Shown: one piece after another, positions 1 through 7,746 of the stretch | Layout: the number at the start of each line of letters is the position of its first letter | Position numbering within the stretch: position 1 is the stretch's first letter | DNA from: DATJFH01 sp035495815 | Lineage (GTDB): Bacteria > Acidobacteriota > Terriglobia > Bryobacterales > Bryobacteraceae | Direction: 5' to 3' | NCBI GenBank assembly: GCA_035495815.1 | Contig: DATJFH010000188.1 | Location: 1-47,913, forward strand | DNA: 47,913 nt | Notes under the pieces: model-generated | Databases searched by the model: none | What the model saw: the letters and a program-made list of their open reading frames with translations, nothing else | What the model was told of the DNA's origin: nothing | Position numbers and translations under genes: made by a program

Positions 1-723
1 TGCCTCGCCTCCGCCGGGGTCCCGCCCGGGAAGATGTTCCGGTCGCCTTACGCCGTCGATTCGGACGTCTTCCAGCCGAACCCGCTCGGCCGGGAGGGCG
101 CGCGGCGGATGCTGGGCGTGTCGAGAGACCGGTTCCTGCTCATGTTCAGCGGCAAGCTCATCCCGGGCAAGAATCCGCGGCTGGTCCTGCAGGCCCTCGA
201 GCGGATGCCGGAGCGAAGCCGCATCAGCTTCCTGGTCGTCGGCGACGGTCCCCTCCGCGCTCAGCTCGAGCGGGAAGGCCGCCGGATCCTCGGCGGGAAC
301 ATCCTCTTCGCGGGCTTCCAGAACCAGAGCCGCCTTTCGACCTTCTACCAGGCCGCCGACGCCTTCGTATTGCCCTCCGAATATGAGACCTGGGGACTGG
401 TGGTCAACGAAGCCATGCGCTTCGGGCTCCCGGCCGTGGTCAGCGACCGCGCCGGCTGCGCGGCGGACCTGGTTCAAGACGGCCACACCGGCCTCCTCTT
501 CCGGTCCGGCGACGCCGCCGGTCTCGCGGCCGCATTACGCCGCCTCGTCGCCTCCCCGTCCTTTCGCGCGGAATGCGGCCGCAACGCCGCCGCCCTCATC
601 GAACGCTATACTCCGGATCAGGCCGCCAACGGGATCCTTGAAGCTCTCCAGTCCGGCGTTGGCGCGAAACGGTTACAACGCCAACGGACCCCGCCCTCTT
701 GCCGTTCCGCTTATACTGCGTAA
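1..723 (+). CDS. GT4-family glycosyltransferase, 3' part only
   Basis: The reading frame is open to the first base of the window, so the gene starts upstream and only its C-terminal half is present; the ATG at 34 is internal. The visible part is the nucleotide-sugar-binding Rossmann domain of a GT-B, family 4 glycosyltransferase. It contains the segment GKLIPGKNP after the interdomain linker, then VVGDGPL, and an intact EX7E signature in SEYETWGLVVNEAM. Such enzymes move a sugar from an NDP- or GDP-sugar to a glycan or lipid acceptor at the inner face of the cytoplasmic membrane. The acceptor cannot be told from this fragment. The stop lies seven bases before the sulfatase start, so the two genes may be co-transcribed. 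Confidence 0.85.
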   Translation, partial: CLASAGVPPGKMFRSPYAVDSDVFQPNPLGREGARRMLGVSRDRFLLMFSGKLIPGKNPRLVLQALERMPERSRISFLVVGDGPLRAQLEREGRRILGGNILFAGFQNQSRLSTFYQAADAFVLPSEYETWGLVVNEAMRFGLPAVVSDRAGCAADLVQDGHTGLLFRSGDAAGLAAALRRLVASPSFRAECGRNAAALIERYTPDQAANGILEALQSGVGAKRLQRQRTPPSCRSAYTA

Positions 724-729
724 AGGCAC

Positions 730-2229
730 ATGGCAATCACCCGGCGAAGCTTCCTCCAGGCCACCACCGCGCAACTCGCTGCCGCGCCCGCCGTGTTCGG
801 GCAGCGGAAACGTCCCAACGTTCTGTTCGTCATCGCCGACGAGTGGCGCGCCCAGGCCACCGGTTACAACGGCGACCCCAACGTCCGGGCGCCCGCGCTC
901 GACCGCCTCGAGCGGGAAAGCGTCAACTTCCAGAACGCCGTCTCCGGCAATCCTGTCTGCTGCCCCTACCGCGCCAGCCTCATGACCGGCCAGTACCCGC
1001 TCCGCAACGGCGTGTACATCAACGACGTCGAGCTTAAGCCGAACGGTCCCACGCTCGGCGAGTCCTTCGCCAAAGCCGGCTACCGCACCGGATTCATCGG
1101 CAAGTGGCACCTCTACGGCAGTCCGGACGGAAAGTACGGCCGCCGCCTCGCCTTCATCCCGCGCGACCGGCGCTTTGGATTCGATTATTGGAAAGCCTGC
1201 GAGTGCACCCACGATTACAACCACTCGCTCTATTACGAAGGCGACGACCAGACGCCCAAATACTGGCCCGGCTACGATGCCATCGCCGAGACCGCCGACG
1301 CCTGCGCCTTCATGGAGAAGCAGGCCCGGACTCCCGGTCCGTTCTTCCTCACGCTTTCCCTGGGCCCGCCGCACTTTCCCTACGCCACCGCCCCCGAGCG
1401 CTACCAGGCGATGTATCGCGACCGGGAAATCCAGTTGCGTCCCAACGTTCCCGAGGACCGGCGCAAGGAAGCGGCCGGAATACTGCGCGGCTACTACGCC
1501 CATATGGCCGCCGTCGATGATTGCCTGGCCTCCCTGCTCGCCAGCCTCGACCGCGCCGGCATTGCCGAAGACACCATCCTCGTCTTCACCTCCGACCATG
1601 GCGACATGATGCTCTCGCAGGGCCTCACCACCAAGCTCTACCCCTGGGATGAATCGATCCGTGTCCCCTTCCTGCTGCGCTATCCGGCCAAATACGGCCG
1701 CCGTGGACGCCGCCTGCAGACGCCGCTCAACTCGCCCGATATCATGCCGACTCTGCTCGGCGCCTGCGGCCTCCCGGTTCCGAAGTCCGTCCAGGGCGCC
1801 GATTTCTCCAGCCTCATGGCGGGCGGGGCGGAGCGGCCCGACGCAGCGGCGCTGATCAATCTGCCCGTACCCATTACCGAAGCGCGCCGCCACGGGTTCG
1901 CCGAGTATCGCGGGCTGCGCACCACGCGCTACACCTACGCCCGGTCGATCCACGGTCCCTGGCTCCTCTACGACAACCAGGCCGATCCCTACCAGATGCG
2001 CAACCTCTGCGGCGCCGCCGGCTCGCGCGATCTCCAGGCCCGGCTCGACCGTGCGCTCGACGCCCGTCTGCGCGATTTGAAAGACGATTTCCTTCCCGCT
2101 GCCGACTACATCCGGCGCGACGGCTTCGGACACTATCGCGAGGTCGTCATGCCCGTGGGGCACACCCGCAGCCCCTGGGGCGATTGGGAATCGACGGCGA
2201 AAGAGTCTCGGCGCCCCGCCGCCCGCTAA
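730..2229 (+). CDS. Tat-exported sulfatase (alkaline phosphatase superfamily)
   Basis: A 499-residue type I sulfatase that should hydrolyse sulfate esters, probably of a polysaccharide or glycan, in the periplasm. The N-terminus has a twin-arginine signal (TRRSFLQ) with probable cleavage after AVFG. The active-site motif CCPYR at residues 77-81 fits C-x-P-x-R, so Cys77 would become formylglycine. Other family motifs are the metal-binding Asp37 in VIADEW, GKWHL near residue 120 and FTSDHGDMM near residue 282. The ATG follows a weak AAAGG. The gene converges on and overlaps by four bases the next gene on the minus strand. No formylglycine-generating enzyme gene lies in the window. The substrate is not predictable; choline-sulfatase or mucin-type sulfatase are possible. 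Confidence 0.9.
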   Translation: MAITRRSFLQATTAQLAAAPAVFGQRKRPNVLFVIADEWRAQATGYNGDPNVRAPALDRLERESVNFQNAVSGNPVCCPYRASLMTGQYPLRNGVYINDVELKPNGPTLGESFAKAGYRTGFIGKWHLYGSPDGKYGRRLAFIPRDRRFGFDYWKACECTHDYNHSLYYEGDDQTPKYWPGYDAIAETADACAFMEKQARTPGPFFLTLSLGPPHFPYATAPERYQAMYRDREIQLRPNVPEDRRKEAAGILRGYYAHMAAVDDCLASLLASLDRAGIAEDTILVFTSDHGDMMLSQGLTTKLYPWDESIRVPFLLRYPAKYGRRGRRLQTPLNSPDIMPTLLGACGLPVPKSVQGADFSSLMAGGAERPDAAALINLPVPITEARRHGFAEYRGLRTTRYTYARSIHGPWLLYDNQADPYQMRNLCGAAGSRDLQARLDRALDARLRDLKDDFLPAADYIRRDGFGHYREVVMPVGHTRSPWGDWESTAKESRRPAAR

Positions 2230-2873
2230 ATCATCTGGCCGTTGAAGAATTCCTTGCGGACGTCCGGAGAGCTGGCTCTGGTTCTCGGCTTGCCGTGATC
2301 CAGCACGGCCATCTTGTGAAAGTTCACCTTGGGTTTGGCGGACCCTGCCACCGGCTCCTCGACTCTCTCGTACTGCGCCAGCAGGCTCTGGGCGTAACCG
2401 AAGATCCGGCACAGTTTGTAGCCGGCCTCGTGCATCCCGGCGGAGAACAGCTTCGCGAAGCTCGGCTTTCCGCCCGCTCCGTCCAGTCCACCTTCGCAGA
2501 TCCACAGCTTGATCTTGCACTTCGTGGTCTCGGGCAGATTGTGCCACTTGAGATACCGGATCAAGGTCTCGATGTTGACCTGCTTCGCCCCCGGCTCGTC
2601 CACCTTTTCGCGGTTGGCCACGAAATCGAAGCCCGCCGCGCAATGCGCATTGATGTAGAGCTGGTCATCGGGGCCGGTGAGATGGGCCAGCTGACCGGTG
2701 TTCTGCTGGAGCGGCGCGTACTTCACTTCCGAGCTTCCGAAATTCCGCTTGAATCCGCGGTGACCGGTTTTATCGGCGGCCATCCCCTCCTGGATCCGGT
2801 CGCTGTACTCCAGACGGTTGGCAAGCTGGCCGGCCTCCCGGACGCTGAAGGGAGTAAAAATGATCTTTGCCAT
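2226..2873 (-). CDS. Unassigned protein with possible clan CD-like His/Cys pair
   Basis: A 215-residue soluble protein with no signal peptide or membrane segment. I do not recognise a named family. Visible features are a predicted strand ending in a His (QLYINAHC, His77), an amphipathic helix (ETLIRYLKWHNLP), then a second hydrophobic strand ending in a Cys (KIKLWICEGG, Cys126) and a helix/strand pair ending in RIFGYAQ. A strand-His followed by a strand-Cys is the layout of clan CD cysteine peptidases (caspase-like, C80). Here the usual His-Gly is His-Cys, so the assignment is tentative. I chose the ATG at 2873. An upstream in-frame TTG at 2900 has no ribosome-binding site, and a TATAAT lies nine bases before the ATG. 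The gene is convergent with the sulfatase. Confidence 0.7.
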   Translation of the reverse strand: MAKIIFTPFSVREAGQLANRLEYSDRIQEGMAADKTGHRGFKRNFGSSEVKYAPLQQNTGQLAHLTGPDDQLYINAHCAAGFDFVANREKVDEPGAKQVNIETLIRYLKWHNLPETTKCKIKLWICEGGLDGAGGKPSFAKLFSAGMHEAGYKLCRIFGYAQSLLAQYERVEEPVAGSAKPKVNFHKMAVLDHGKPRTRASSPDVRKEFFNGQMI

Positions 2874-2882
2874 CGCTCGTAC

Positions 2883-2888
2883 ATTATA
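2883..2888 (-). promoter_or_regulatory. -10 element (TATAAT) just upstream of the 2873 ATG
   Basis: A perfect TATAAT on the minus strand ends nine bases before the ATG at 2873, which predicts a leader of only two or three bases. No clear -35 is seen 16-18 bases upstream. There is no Shine-Dalgarno sequence, so a nearly leaderless transcript is possible. Confidence 0.4.
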
Positions 2889-2949
2889 GATATTTTCCAA
2901 ACGGAAACTTCGAGGCCGGCCGCCGGCATGGATAGGCTATTCTCGTAAA

Positions 2950-3717
2950 GTGACCGCCCCGATCAGCCCTCCCGCGCGTGGTGTCTCCGTGCGCCTGCAG
3001 GGCGTGAGGAAGGTGTTCGAGAACAACCTGGTGGTGATCGACGGCATCGATCTGCCGGTCGAAGCGGGCGAATTCCTGGCCATTCTCGGCCCCTCCGGCT
3101 GCGGCAAGTCGACCCTCCTGCGCCTGATCGCGCGCCTCGCCCGTCCCGACGGCGGACGTATCGCCATCGAGCCGGATGCGCCCTTTCAAACCGCTTACGT
3201 TTTTCAGGATGCGCACCTGCTGCCCTGGCGCAATGTGCTCGACAATGCCGCGCTTCCCCTGGAGTTGACGGGCGAGCCAGTGGAGGCGCGCAGAAAGCGC
3301 GCCCGTGAGGCGCTCGACCAGGTGGGGCTGCTCGAAGCGGCGCAACGCTACCCGGCTCAACTCTCCGGAGGCATGCGCATGCGCGTGTCGCTCGCTCGCG
3401 CCCTGGTCACCGGTCCGCGACTGCTGCTGCTCGACGAGCCCTTCGCCGCCCTCGACGAAATCACCCGCTTCCGGCTCGATGTCCAGCTCCGCGAGCTCTG
3501 GAGGCGCAGCCGCATGACCGTGATCTTCGTCACTCACTCCATTTCCGAAGCGGCCTTCCTGGCGAATCGCGCCGTGGTGCTGACAAGGCGCCGCGGCCAC
3601 ATCAAACTCGACCGGCGCCTCGACCTGCCGGAGGAGCGCACCAATGAGCTGCGCGTCGATCCCCGGCTGGCGGCGGAAATGAAAGTCCTGCTCGGCGCCA
3701 TGGAGGAGGAGTCGTGA
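2950..3717 (+). CDS. ABC transporter ATP-binding protein (NMT1/THI5-type importer)
   Basis: A 255-residue nucleotide-binding subunit of the SsuB/TauB/ThiZ type. It hydrolyses ATP at the cytoplasmic face to drive uptake through the permease encoded next. It has Walker A GPSGCGKST (47-55), a Q-loop at Gln86 (VFQDAHLLPW), signature LSGGM (138-142), Walker B LLLLDEP with Asp162/Glu163, and an H-loop His in FVTHS. The start is GTG at 2950 with only a weak ribosome-binding site. The stop codon overlaps the GTG of the permease (GTGA), which implies translational coupling. The substrate is inferred from the binding protein two genes on. A nitrate, sulfonate or riboflavin importer cannot be excluded from the ATPase alone. 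Confidence 0.92.
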   Translation: MTAPISPPARGVSVRLQGVRKVFENNLVVIDGIDLPVEAGEFLAILGPSGCGKSTLLRLIARLARPDGGRIAIEPDAPFQTAYVFQDAHLLPWRNVLDNAALPLELTGEPVEARRKRAREALDQVGLLEAAQRYPAQLSGGMRMRVSLARALVTGPRLLLLDEPFAALDEITRFRLDVQLRELWRRSRMTVIFVTHSISEAAFLANRAVVLTRRRGHIKLDRRLDLPEERTNELRVDPRLAAEMKVLLGAMEEES

Positions 3718-4466
3718 AGAAGGTGGTACCGGCGCTGATCCCCTTCCTGGTTCTCACCCTGGCCACCGAGCTCGCCGTGCGCGGCGGACTGGTCAAAGCG
3801 TACCTGGTCCCGCCGCCCAGCGCCATTTACCTGGCCGTCGTCGATAACTGGGGCGAGCTGACCGCGGCCCTGGGCAGGACCTCCGCCGCCGCCCTCATCG
3901 GCTTCGCCCTCAGCGCGTCCGGCGGGATCGCCATCGCCGTGCTCCTCTCCTCCTCGCGCGCGATCCAGCGGGCGCTCTATCCGTACGCGGTCTTCTTCCA
4001 GACCGTCCCCATCATCGCCATCGCCCCGCTCCTGGTGATCTGGTTCGGCTACGGCATGCGGACGGTGATCGCCTCGGCCTTCATCGTGTCGATCTTTCCG
4101 GTGATCGCCAATACGTTGACCGGCCTGCTCTCCACCGACCCTGCGCTGCGCGACCTGTTCCGCCTGTACGGAGCCTCCACCGCCGTGACCCTGGTCAAGC
4201 TCCGCTTTCCCGCGGCGCTGCCGCAGATCCTCACCGGATTGCGGATCGCCTCCGGCCTGGCTGTGATCGGCGCCATCGTCGGCGAGTTCATCGGCGGGCA
4301 GGGACTCGGCTCGGTGGTGGACGTGGCCCGCACCCAGCAGCGCACCGACAAGGTGTTCGCGGCCGTCCTGCTCGCCTCCGTGCTCGGCCTGGCGCTGTTC
4401 GGACTCATCAACCTGGTGAGCGCCATCACCCTGCGCCGCTGGCACGCCTCCGAGCAGCCGTCCTGA
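3714..4466 (+). CDS. ABC transporter permease
   Basis: A 250-residue inner-membrane permease of the binding-protein-dependent transport family (SsuC/TauC/ThiX-like). It has about six hydrophobic segments, beginning with VVPALIPFLVLTLATELAV. The cytoplasmic coupling loop has the usual EAA-like form around residues 152-175 (LFRLYGASTAVTLVKLRFPAALPQI shows the conserved Gly and Leu-Pro pattern). It starts at a GTG overlapping the ATPase stop by four bases, and the binding-protein gene follows after 17 bases. The three genes form a complete importer. It is most like permeases paired with NMT1/THI5 binding proteins. Confidence 0.9.
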   Translation: MKKVVPALIPFLVLTLATELAVRGGLVKAYLVPPPSAIYLAVVDNWGELTAALGRTSAAALIGFALSASGGIAIAVLLSSSRAIQRALYPYAVFFQTVPIIAIAPLLVIWFGYGMRTVIASAFIVSIFPVIANTLTGLLSTDPALRDLFRLYGASTAVTLVKLRFPAALPQILTGLRIASGLAVIGAIVGEFIGGQGLGSVVDVARTQQRTDKVFAAVLLASVLGLALFGLINLVSAITLRRWHASEQPS

Positions 4467-4483
4467 TCGGCGACAATCGGAAG

Positions 4484-5428
4484 GTGAATCGACGCCGCTT
4501 CCTCCAGACCGTTCCCGCCCTCGCCGCGCTCGCCGGGTGCGCCCGACCCGCGGGCAAGGTCCGGCTCGCGCTCAACTGGAAGCCCGACCCGCAGTTCGGC
4601 GGCTTCTACGCGGCCGGGGCGGGCGCCGCGTTCACGGAGCGCCGCCTCGAAGTCGAGATCCTGCCGGGCGGCGCGGGCACGCCCACCGTCCAGATGGTCG
4701 GCGCCGGGTCGGCCGAGTTCGGCGTCAGCTCCGCCGACGAAGTGGTCATGGCCCGCGCCCGCGGCAACGACGTAGCCGCCCTGTTCGCGGTCTTCCAGAA
4801 CAACCCGCAAGGGATCATGGTCCACGCTTCGCGCAAGCTGGAGTCCCTCGGCGACGTGTTCAGGGAGGGTACGGTCGCGCTGCAGCGCGGCCTGCCCTAC
4901 GCCCGGTTGCTCGAGAAGAAGTACGGCTTCGGCAAGGTGAAGATCGTTCCCTCCCCCGGAGGCGATCTGAGCGTCTTCCTCTCCGACGAAAAGTTCGCGC
5001 AGCAGTGCTTCGTGTTCGTCGAGCCGCTGGCGGCGAGGCGCAAGGGAGTGGACGTAAAAGTCTTCGCCGTCATGGACGCCGGCTACAATCCCTATACCGG
5101 CGTGATGATCACCAGCGGCGAGCTCCTCCGCAAGCAGCCGGACCGCGTGAAAGCTATGGTGGAGGCCGTGCGCGAAGGCTGGCGCGCTTATCTCGACGAT
5201 CCGCGGCCGACCAACCGGAAGATGCACGAAATGAATCCGACCATGGAGCAGGCGACCTTCGACGAGATCGCCGAAGCGCAGAAGCCCTTCATCGAGACGG
5301 ATGAAACCCGCAAGAACGGACTCGGCGTGATGACCGCGGAGCGCTGGGAGACGCTGATCCGGCAGTTGCAGGATCTGGGCGATATCACCCGGTCGCCACC
5401 CGCCGCGGAGTGCTTCCGGACCTTCTGA
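4484..5428 (+). CDS. NMT1/THI5-like substrate-binding lipoprotein, probably for a thiamine pyrimidine precursor
   Basis: A 314-residue binding protein. The N-terminus combines a twin-arginine motif (RRRFLQ) with a lipobox (LAGC, Cys19), so it should be exported folded and anchored as a lipoprotein. The mature start (LALNWKPDPQFGGFYAA) matches the NMT1/THI5 family, whose best-known members are ThiY-type proteins that bind the pyrimidine precursor of thiamine. The start is GTG at 4484 after GGAAG. ThiC lies 21 kb away in the same window, which agrees with thiamine biosynthesis being present but does not prove the ligand. Related family members bind riboflavin, nitrate or sulfonates. The last 44 bases overlap the 3' end of the convergent symporter gene. 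Confidence 0.82.
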   Translation: MNRRRFLQTVPALAALAGCARPAGKVRLALNWKPDPQFGGFYAAGAGAAFTERRLEVEILPGGAGTPTVQMVGAGSAEFGVSSADEVVMARARGNDVAALFAVFQNNPQGIMVHASRKLESLGDVFREGTVALQRGLPYARLLEKKYGFGKVKIVPSPGGDLSVFLSDEKFAQQCFVFVEPLAARRKGVDVKVFAVMDAGYNPYTGVMITSGELLRKQPDRVKAMVEAVREGWRAYLDDPRPTNRKMHEMNPTMEQATFDEIAEAQKPFIETDETRKNGLGVMTAERWETLIRQLQDLGDITRSPPAAECFRTF

Positions 5429-6821
5429 CCGCCGCCGCCAGCATCACCGCGCTGTTCGCCGTCAACCCCAGGAATCCGGGATGAAAACCGCCCGGCCGCG
5501 GAATCGGGCCGATCGTGAAGAACGCGGTCACGGCCGCTCCCGCCGCCACCGCCCCGATCGCCCAGCTCCCCGGCACTCTCCCCGGCCAGTACAGCGACGT
5601 GATCACCAGCGGGAAGAATTGCGACACGAAGCCGTACGCCATCAGCATCACGAACGCGATCGTCGACGACTGCACGATGGCGAACACGTACGCGCCCGTC
5701 ATCACGGCCAGCACCAGGATCTGGATCAGGCGGCGCAGCCTGGCGTCGGGCAGGTTCAGCCGCGGCTGAAACAGATCGTTCGCCAGCGTGGCCGCCGAGA
5801 CCAGCGTCGCCGCCGCCGCCGTCACCATGCTCGCCGAGAGCGCGCCCGCGCAGAAGAACGCCACCAGCCAGGGCGGCGCGCTGCGCATCACCATCTCGAT
5901 CATCACCGCGTCCGGCTCCGCATTCTTCAGCAGCAGGACGCCCGCGAAGCCCACCATGATGAAGCCCCAGCCGATCACGTTGTAGACCGGGATCAGCGCC
6001 GCCTGCCGCTTGATCGTGAGCGCGTCGCGCGCGCTGAAAAAATTCTGAAACAGGTGCGGCCACATGTAGAAGCCGCACATCCCGATGACGATCGAGCTCG
6101 ACCAGAAGGTGTACGGCATGACGCCGGTCCTGCCCGGCAGGGTGAGATGCTCCGGGCTGCTCGCGGCGATCTGCCGGAACATCCCGGTCAGGTTCCCGTA
6201 CTGCTTGTGAATCACCAGGATCACGCATACCCCGCCCACCGTGAGCATGAAGATGCCCTTGAAAACGGCCACCCAGGAGATGCCGCGCAGCCCGCCCTTG
6301 CTGACGTAGATGGCCACCACGCTGAACGCCACCAGCGAGCCGAGCCAGTACGGAATGTGCCCGCCGCTGGTGACCCGGAACACGTAGCCGGCGCCGATGA
6401 TCTGCACGCTGATGTAAGGAACCAGCGCGATCAGGGACACCACCGCCGCCACCGCCCGCAGCGCCGGGCTCTCGAACGACGCGCCCAGATACTGGGCCTG
6501 CGTCAAATAGCTCTTCTCCTTGCCCCGCGCCCAGATCTTCGGACCCAGCCAGTAGCTCATCATCGCCACCATCGTGCCGTTCATGGTCGCCCACAGGATC
6601 GGCACGCCGTAGGCGTAGCTCCACCCCGGCTGCCCCAAAAAAGAGAGCGACGAATAAATTTCGCCCACCGCGATGAAAAATACCAGAACCAGGGGAAGTC
6701 CGCGCCCGGCCACCACGTGCTCCGCCACCGACTGCTGCCGTCCGCTGGCCGCCCGGATACCCAGATAGAGCGTGATCGCGAGGAACGCCAGCACTACCGC
6801 CGGAGTGAGCAGCCAGCTCAT
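5385..6821 (-). CDS. Sodium:solute symporter (SSS family)
   Basis: A 478-residue polytopic inner-membrane protein with about 13 hydrophobic segments, normal for the family. Typical SSS features are SGRQQSVAEHVVAGRGLP after the first helix, the GEIYSSLSFLGQPGWSYAYG stretch around the unwound TM1/TM2 region, and ALSASMVTAAAATLVSAATL in the Na2-site helix. It should couple Na+ entry to uptake of an organic solute. The substrate is unknown; pantothenate, proline and monocarboxylate carriers are the closest types. The ATG overlaps the stop of the upstream DUF3311 gene (ATGA). Its 3' end overlaps the ABC binding-protein gene by 44 bases on the opposite strand. Confidence 0.9.
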   Translation of the reverse strand: MSWLLTPAVVLAFLAITLYLGIRAASGRQQSVAEHVVAGRGLPLVLVFFIAVGEIYSSLSFLGQPGWSYAYGVPILWATMNGTMVAMMSYWLGPKIWARGKEKSYLTQAQYLGASFESPALRAVAAVVSLIALVPYISVQIIGAGYVFRVTSGGHIPYWLGSLVAFSVVAIYVSKGGLRGISWVAVFKGIFMLTVGGVCVILVIHKQYGNLTGMFRQIAASSPEHLTLPGRTGVMPYTFWSSSIVIGMCGFYMWPHLFQNFFSARDALTIKRQAALIPVYNVIGWGFIMVGFAGVLLLKNAEPDAVMIEMVMRSAPPWLVAFFCAGALSASMVTAAAATLVSAATLANDLFQPRLNLPDARLRRLIQILVLAVMTGAYVFAIVQSSTIAFVMLMAYGFVSQFFPLVITSLYWPGRVPGSWAIGAVAAGAAVTAFFTIGPIPRPGGFHPGFLGLTANSAVMLAAAVRRSGSTPRRVATG

Positions 6822-7018
6822 AGCTTTCTCAGCAGAGCCAGCCCCAGCAGCACGGGAACCGCGACGAAGACGATCAGCGAGAAGAAGACGAACGGCGGCA
6901 GCCCGAGAATGAACGGCTCCGGATAGTTAAAGAGCGTGACGGCGGGCCAGATCGTCGACAACACGATGATCACGCCGGCGGCGAAGAAAAGTCGCTTCTC
7001 CAAGGGCTCATGGTACAA
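6818..7018 (-). CDS. DUF3311-like small membrane protein, symporter partner
   Basis: A 66-residue protein with two hydrophobic segments (FAAGVIIVLSTIWPAVTLF and PFVFFSLIVFVAVPVLLGLALL). Size, topology and position match the DUF3311 proteins found directly upstream of SSS symporters. The function is unknown; an assembly or regulatory subunit is an inference. The start is a TTG, as no ATG or GTG is available in frame before the first helix, and no good ribosome-binding site is seen, so the exact start is uncertain. It overlaps the symporter start by four bases and is divergent from the esterase. Confidence 0.75.
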   Translation of the reverse strand: MYHEPLEKRLFFAAGVIIVLSTIWPAVTLFNYPEPFILGLPPFVFFSLIVFVAVPVLLGLALLRKL

Positions 7019-7026
7019 CAGCTTTG

Positions 7027-7719
7027 ATGGCGTCCGATACGTTGGAGCGATGTTCGTTCGAAGCCAGGCTGGAATGCCGCTACCTGCTGCAGGCGCCGCC
7101 CGCCGTGGACGCGCGCAGCCTGCTTGTCCTGACGCTGCACGGCTACGGCTCCAATCCGGACGTGATGCTGCGGCTCACCCGGACCATGCTCGGACCGGGA
7201 CACGTGATCGCGTCGCTCCAGGCGCCGAGCCAGTTCTTCCCGTCCAATACGCCGGACGGCGTGGTCGGCTATTGCTGGGGCTCGCCCGCGCATCCGCAGG
7301 CCTCGGTGCGGCTGCATCACGAGATGCTGCTCCACGTGGCCGCCGAAGCCGGCGGGCGGTTCGGGCTCGGACCGGAGCGGACGCTGCTGATCGGCTTCTC
7401 GCAGCCCGTCGGGATGAACTACCGGTTCGCCGCCACCCATCCGGACCGGGTCCGCGGCGTCATCGGGATCTGCGGCGGCATGCCGAAAAACTGGGAGGAC
7501 GGAGACTACCGGCACGTGTCGGCCGCCGTGATGCACATCGCGCGGCGCGAGGACGAGATCTTTCCGCCCGCCGTGACCGGGAAGTACGAAGCCCGCCTGC
7601 GCCAGCGCTCCGATGACGTCGAGTTCCACCTGCTCGACGGAGGGCACAAGTTTCCTTCGAAGGCGGGACCCCTCGTCGAGCGCTGGATCGGGCGCGTCTT
7701 CTACGCAGAGCGTCAGTAA
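7027..7719 (+). CDS. Alpha/beta-hydrolase, phospholipase/carboxylesterase type
   Basis: A 230-residue cytoplasmic serine esterase. The fold signature is LTLHGYGSN (oxyanion region, residues 36-43), a nucleophile elbow GFSQP with Ser125, Asp176 in RREDEIFP and His207 in DGGHKFP. This complete triad matches the YpfH/carboxylesterase 2 group, which hydrolyse short acyl esters or thioesters. The usual elbow is GFSQG; here the residue after Gln is Pro, which should alter the sharp turn. I used the ATG at 7027 rather than the TTG directly before it. The gene ends 27 bases from the convergent receptor gene, with a hairpin between. Confidence 0.87.
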   Translation: MASDTLERCSFEARLECRYLLQAPPAVDARSLLVLTLHGYGSNPDVMLRLTRTMLGPGHVIASLQAPSQFFPSNTPDGVVGYCWGSPAHPQASVRLHHEMLLHVAAEAGGRFGLGPERTLLIGFSQPVGMNYRFAATHPDRVRGVIGICGGMPKNWEDGDYRHVSAAVMHIARREDEIFPPAVTGKYEARLRQRSDDVEFHLLDGGHKFPSKAGPLVERWIGRVFYAERQ

Positions 7720-7722
7720 GTG

Positions 7723-7740
7723 GCCCGGTTCCCCCCGGGC
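7723..7740. terminator. GC hairpin between convergent genes
   Basis: A perfect six-base-pair stem (GCCCGG/CCGGGC) with a six-base loop fills the 27-base gap between the esterase stop and the stop of Oar-like receptor 1. There is no T-tract on either side, so it is at best a weak or factor-assisted bidirectional terminator. Confidence 0.4.
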
Positions 7741-7746
7741 GTTGCG

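Noticed and set aside
673..2643. Long open frame of 656 codons on the minus strand
   Set aside because: It runs antisense to the sulfatase and across the end of the next gene, with Arg/Gly-rich composition and no domain; a GC-bias shadow.
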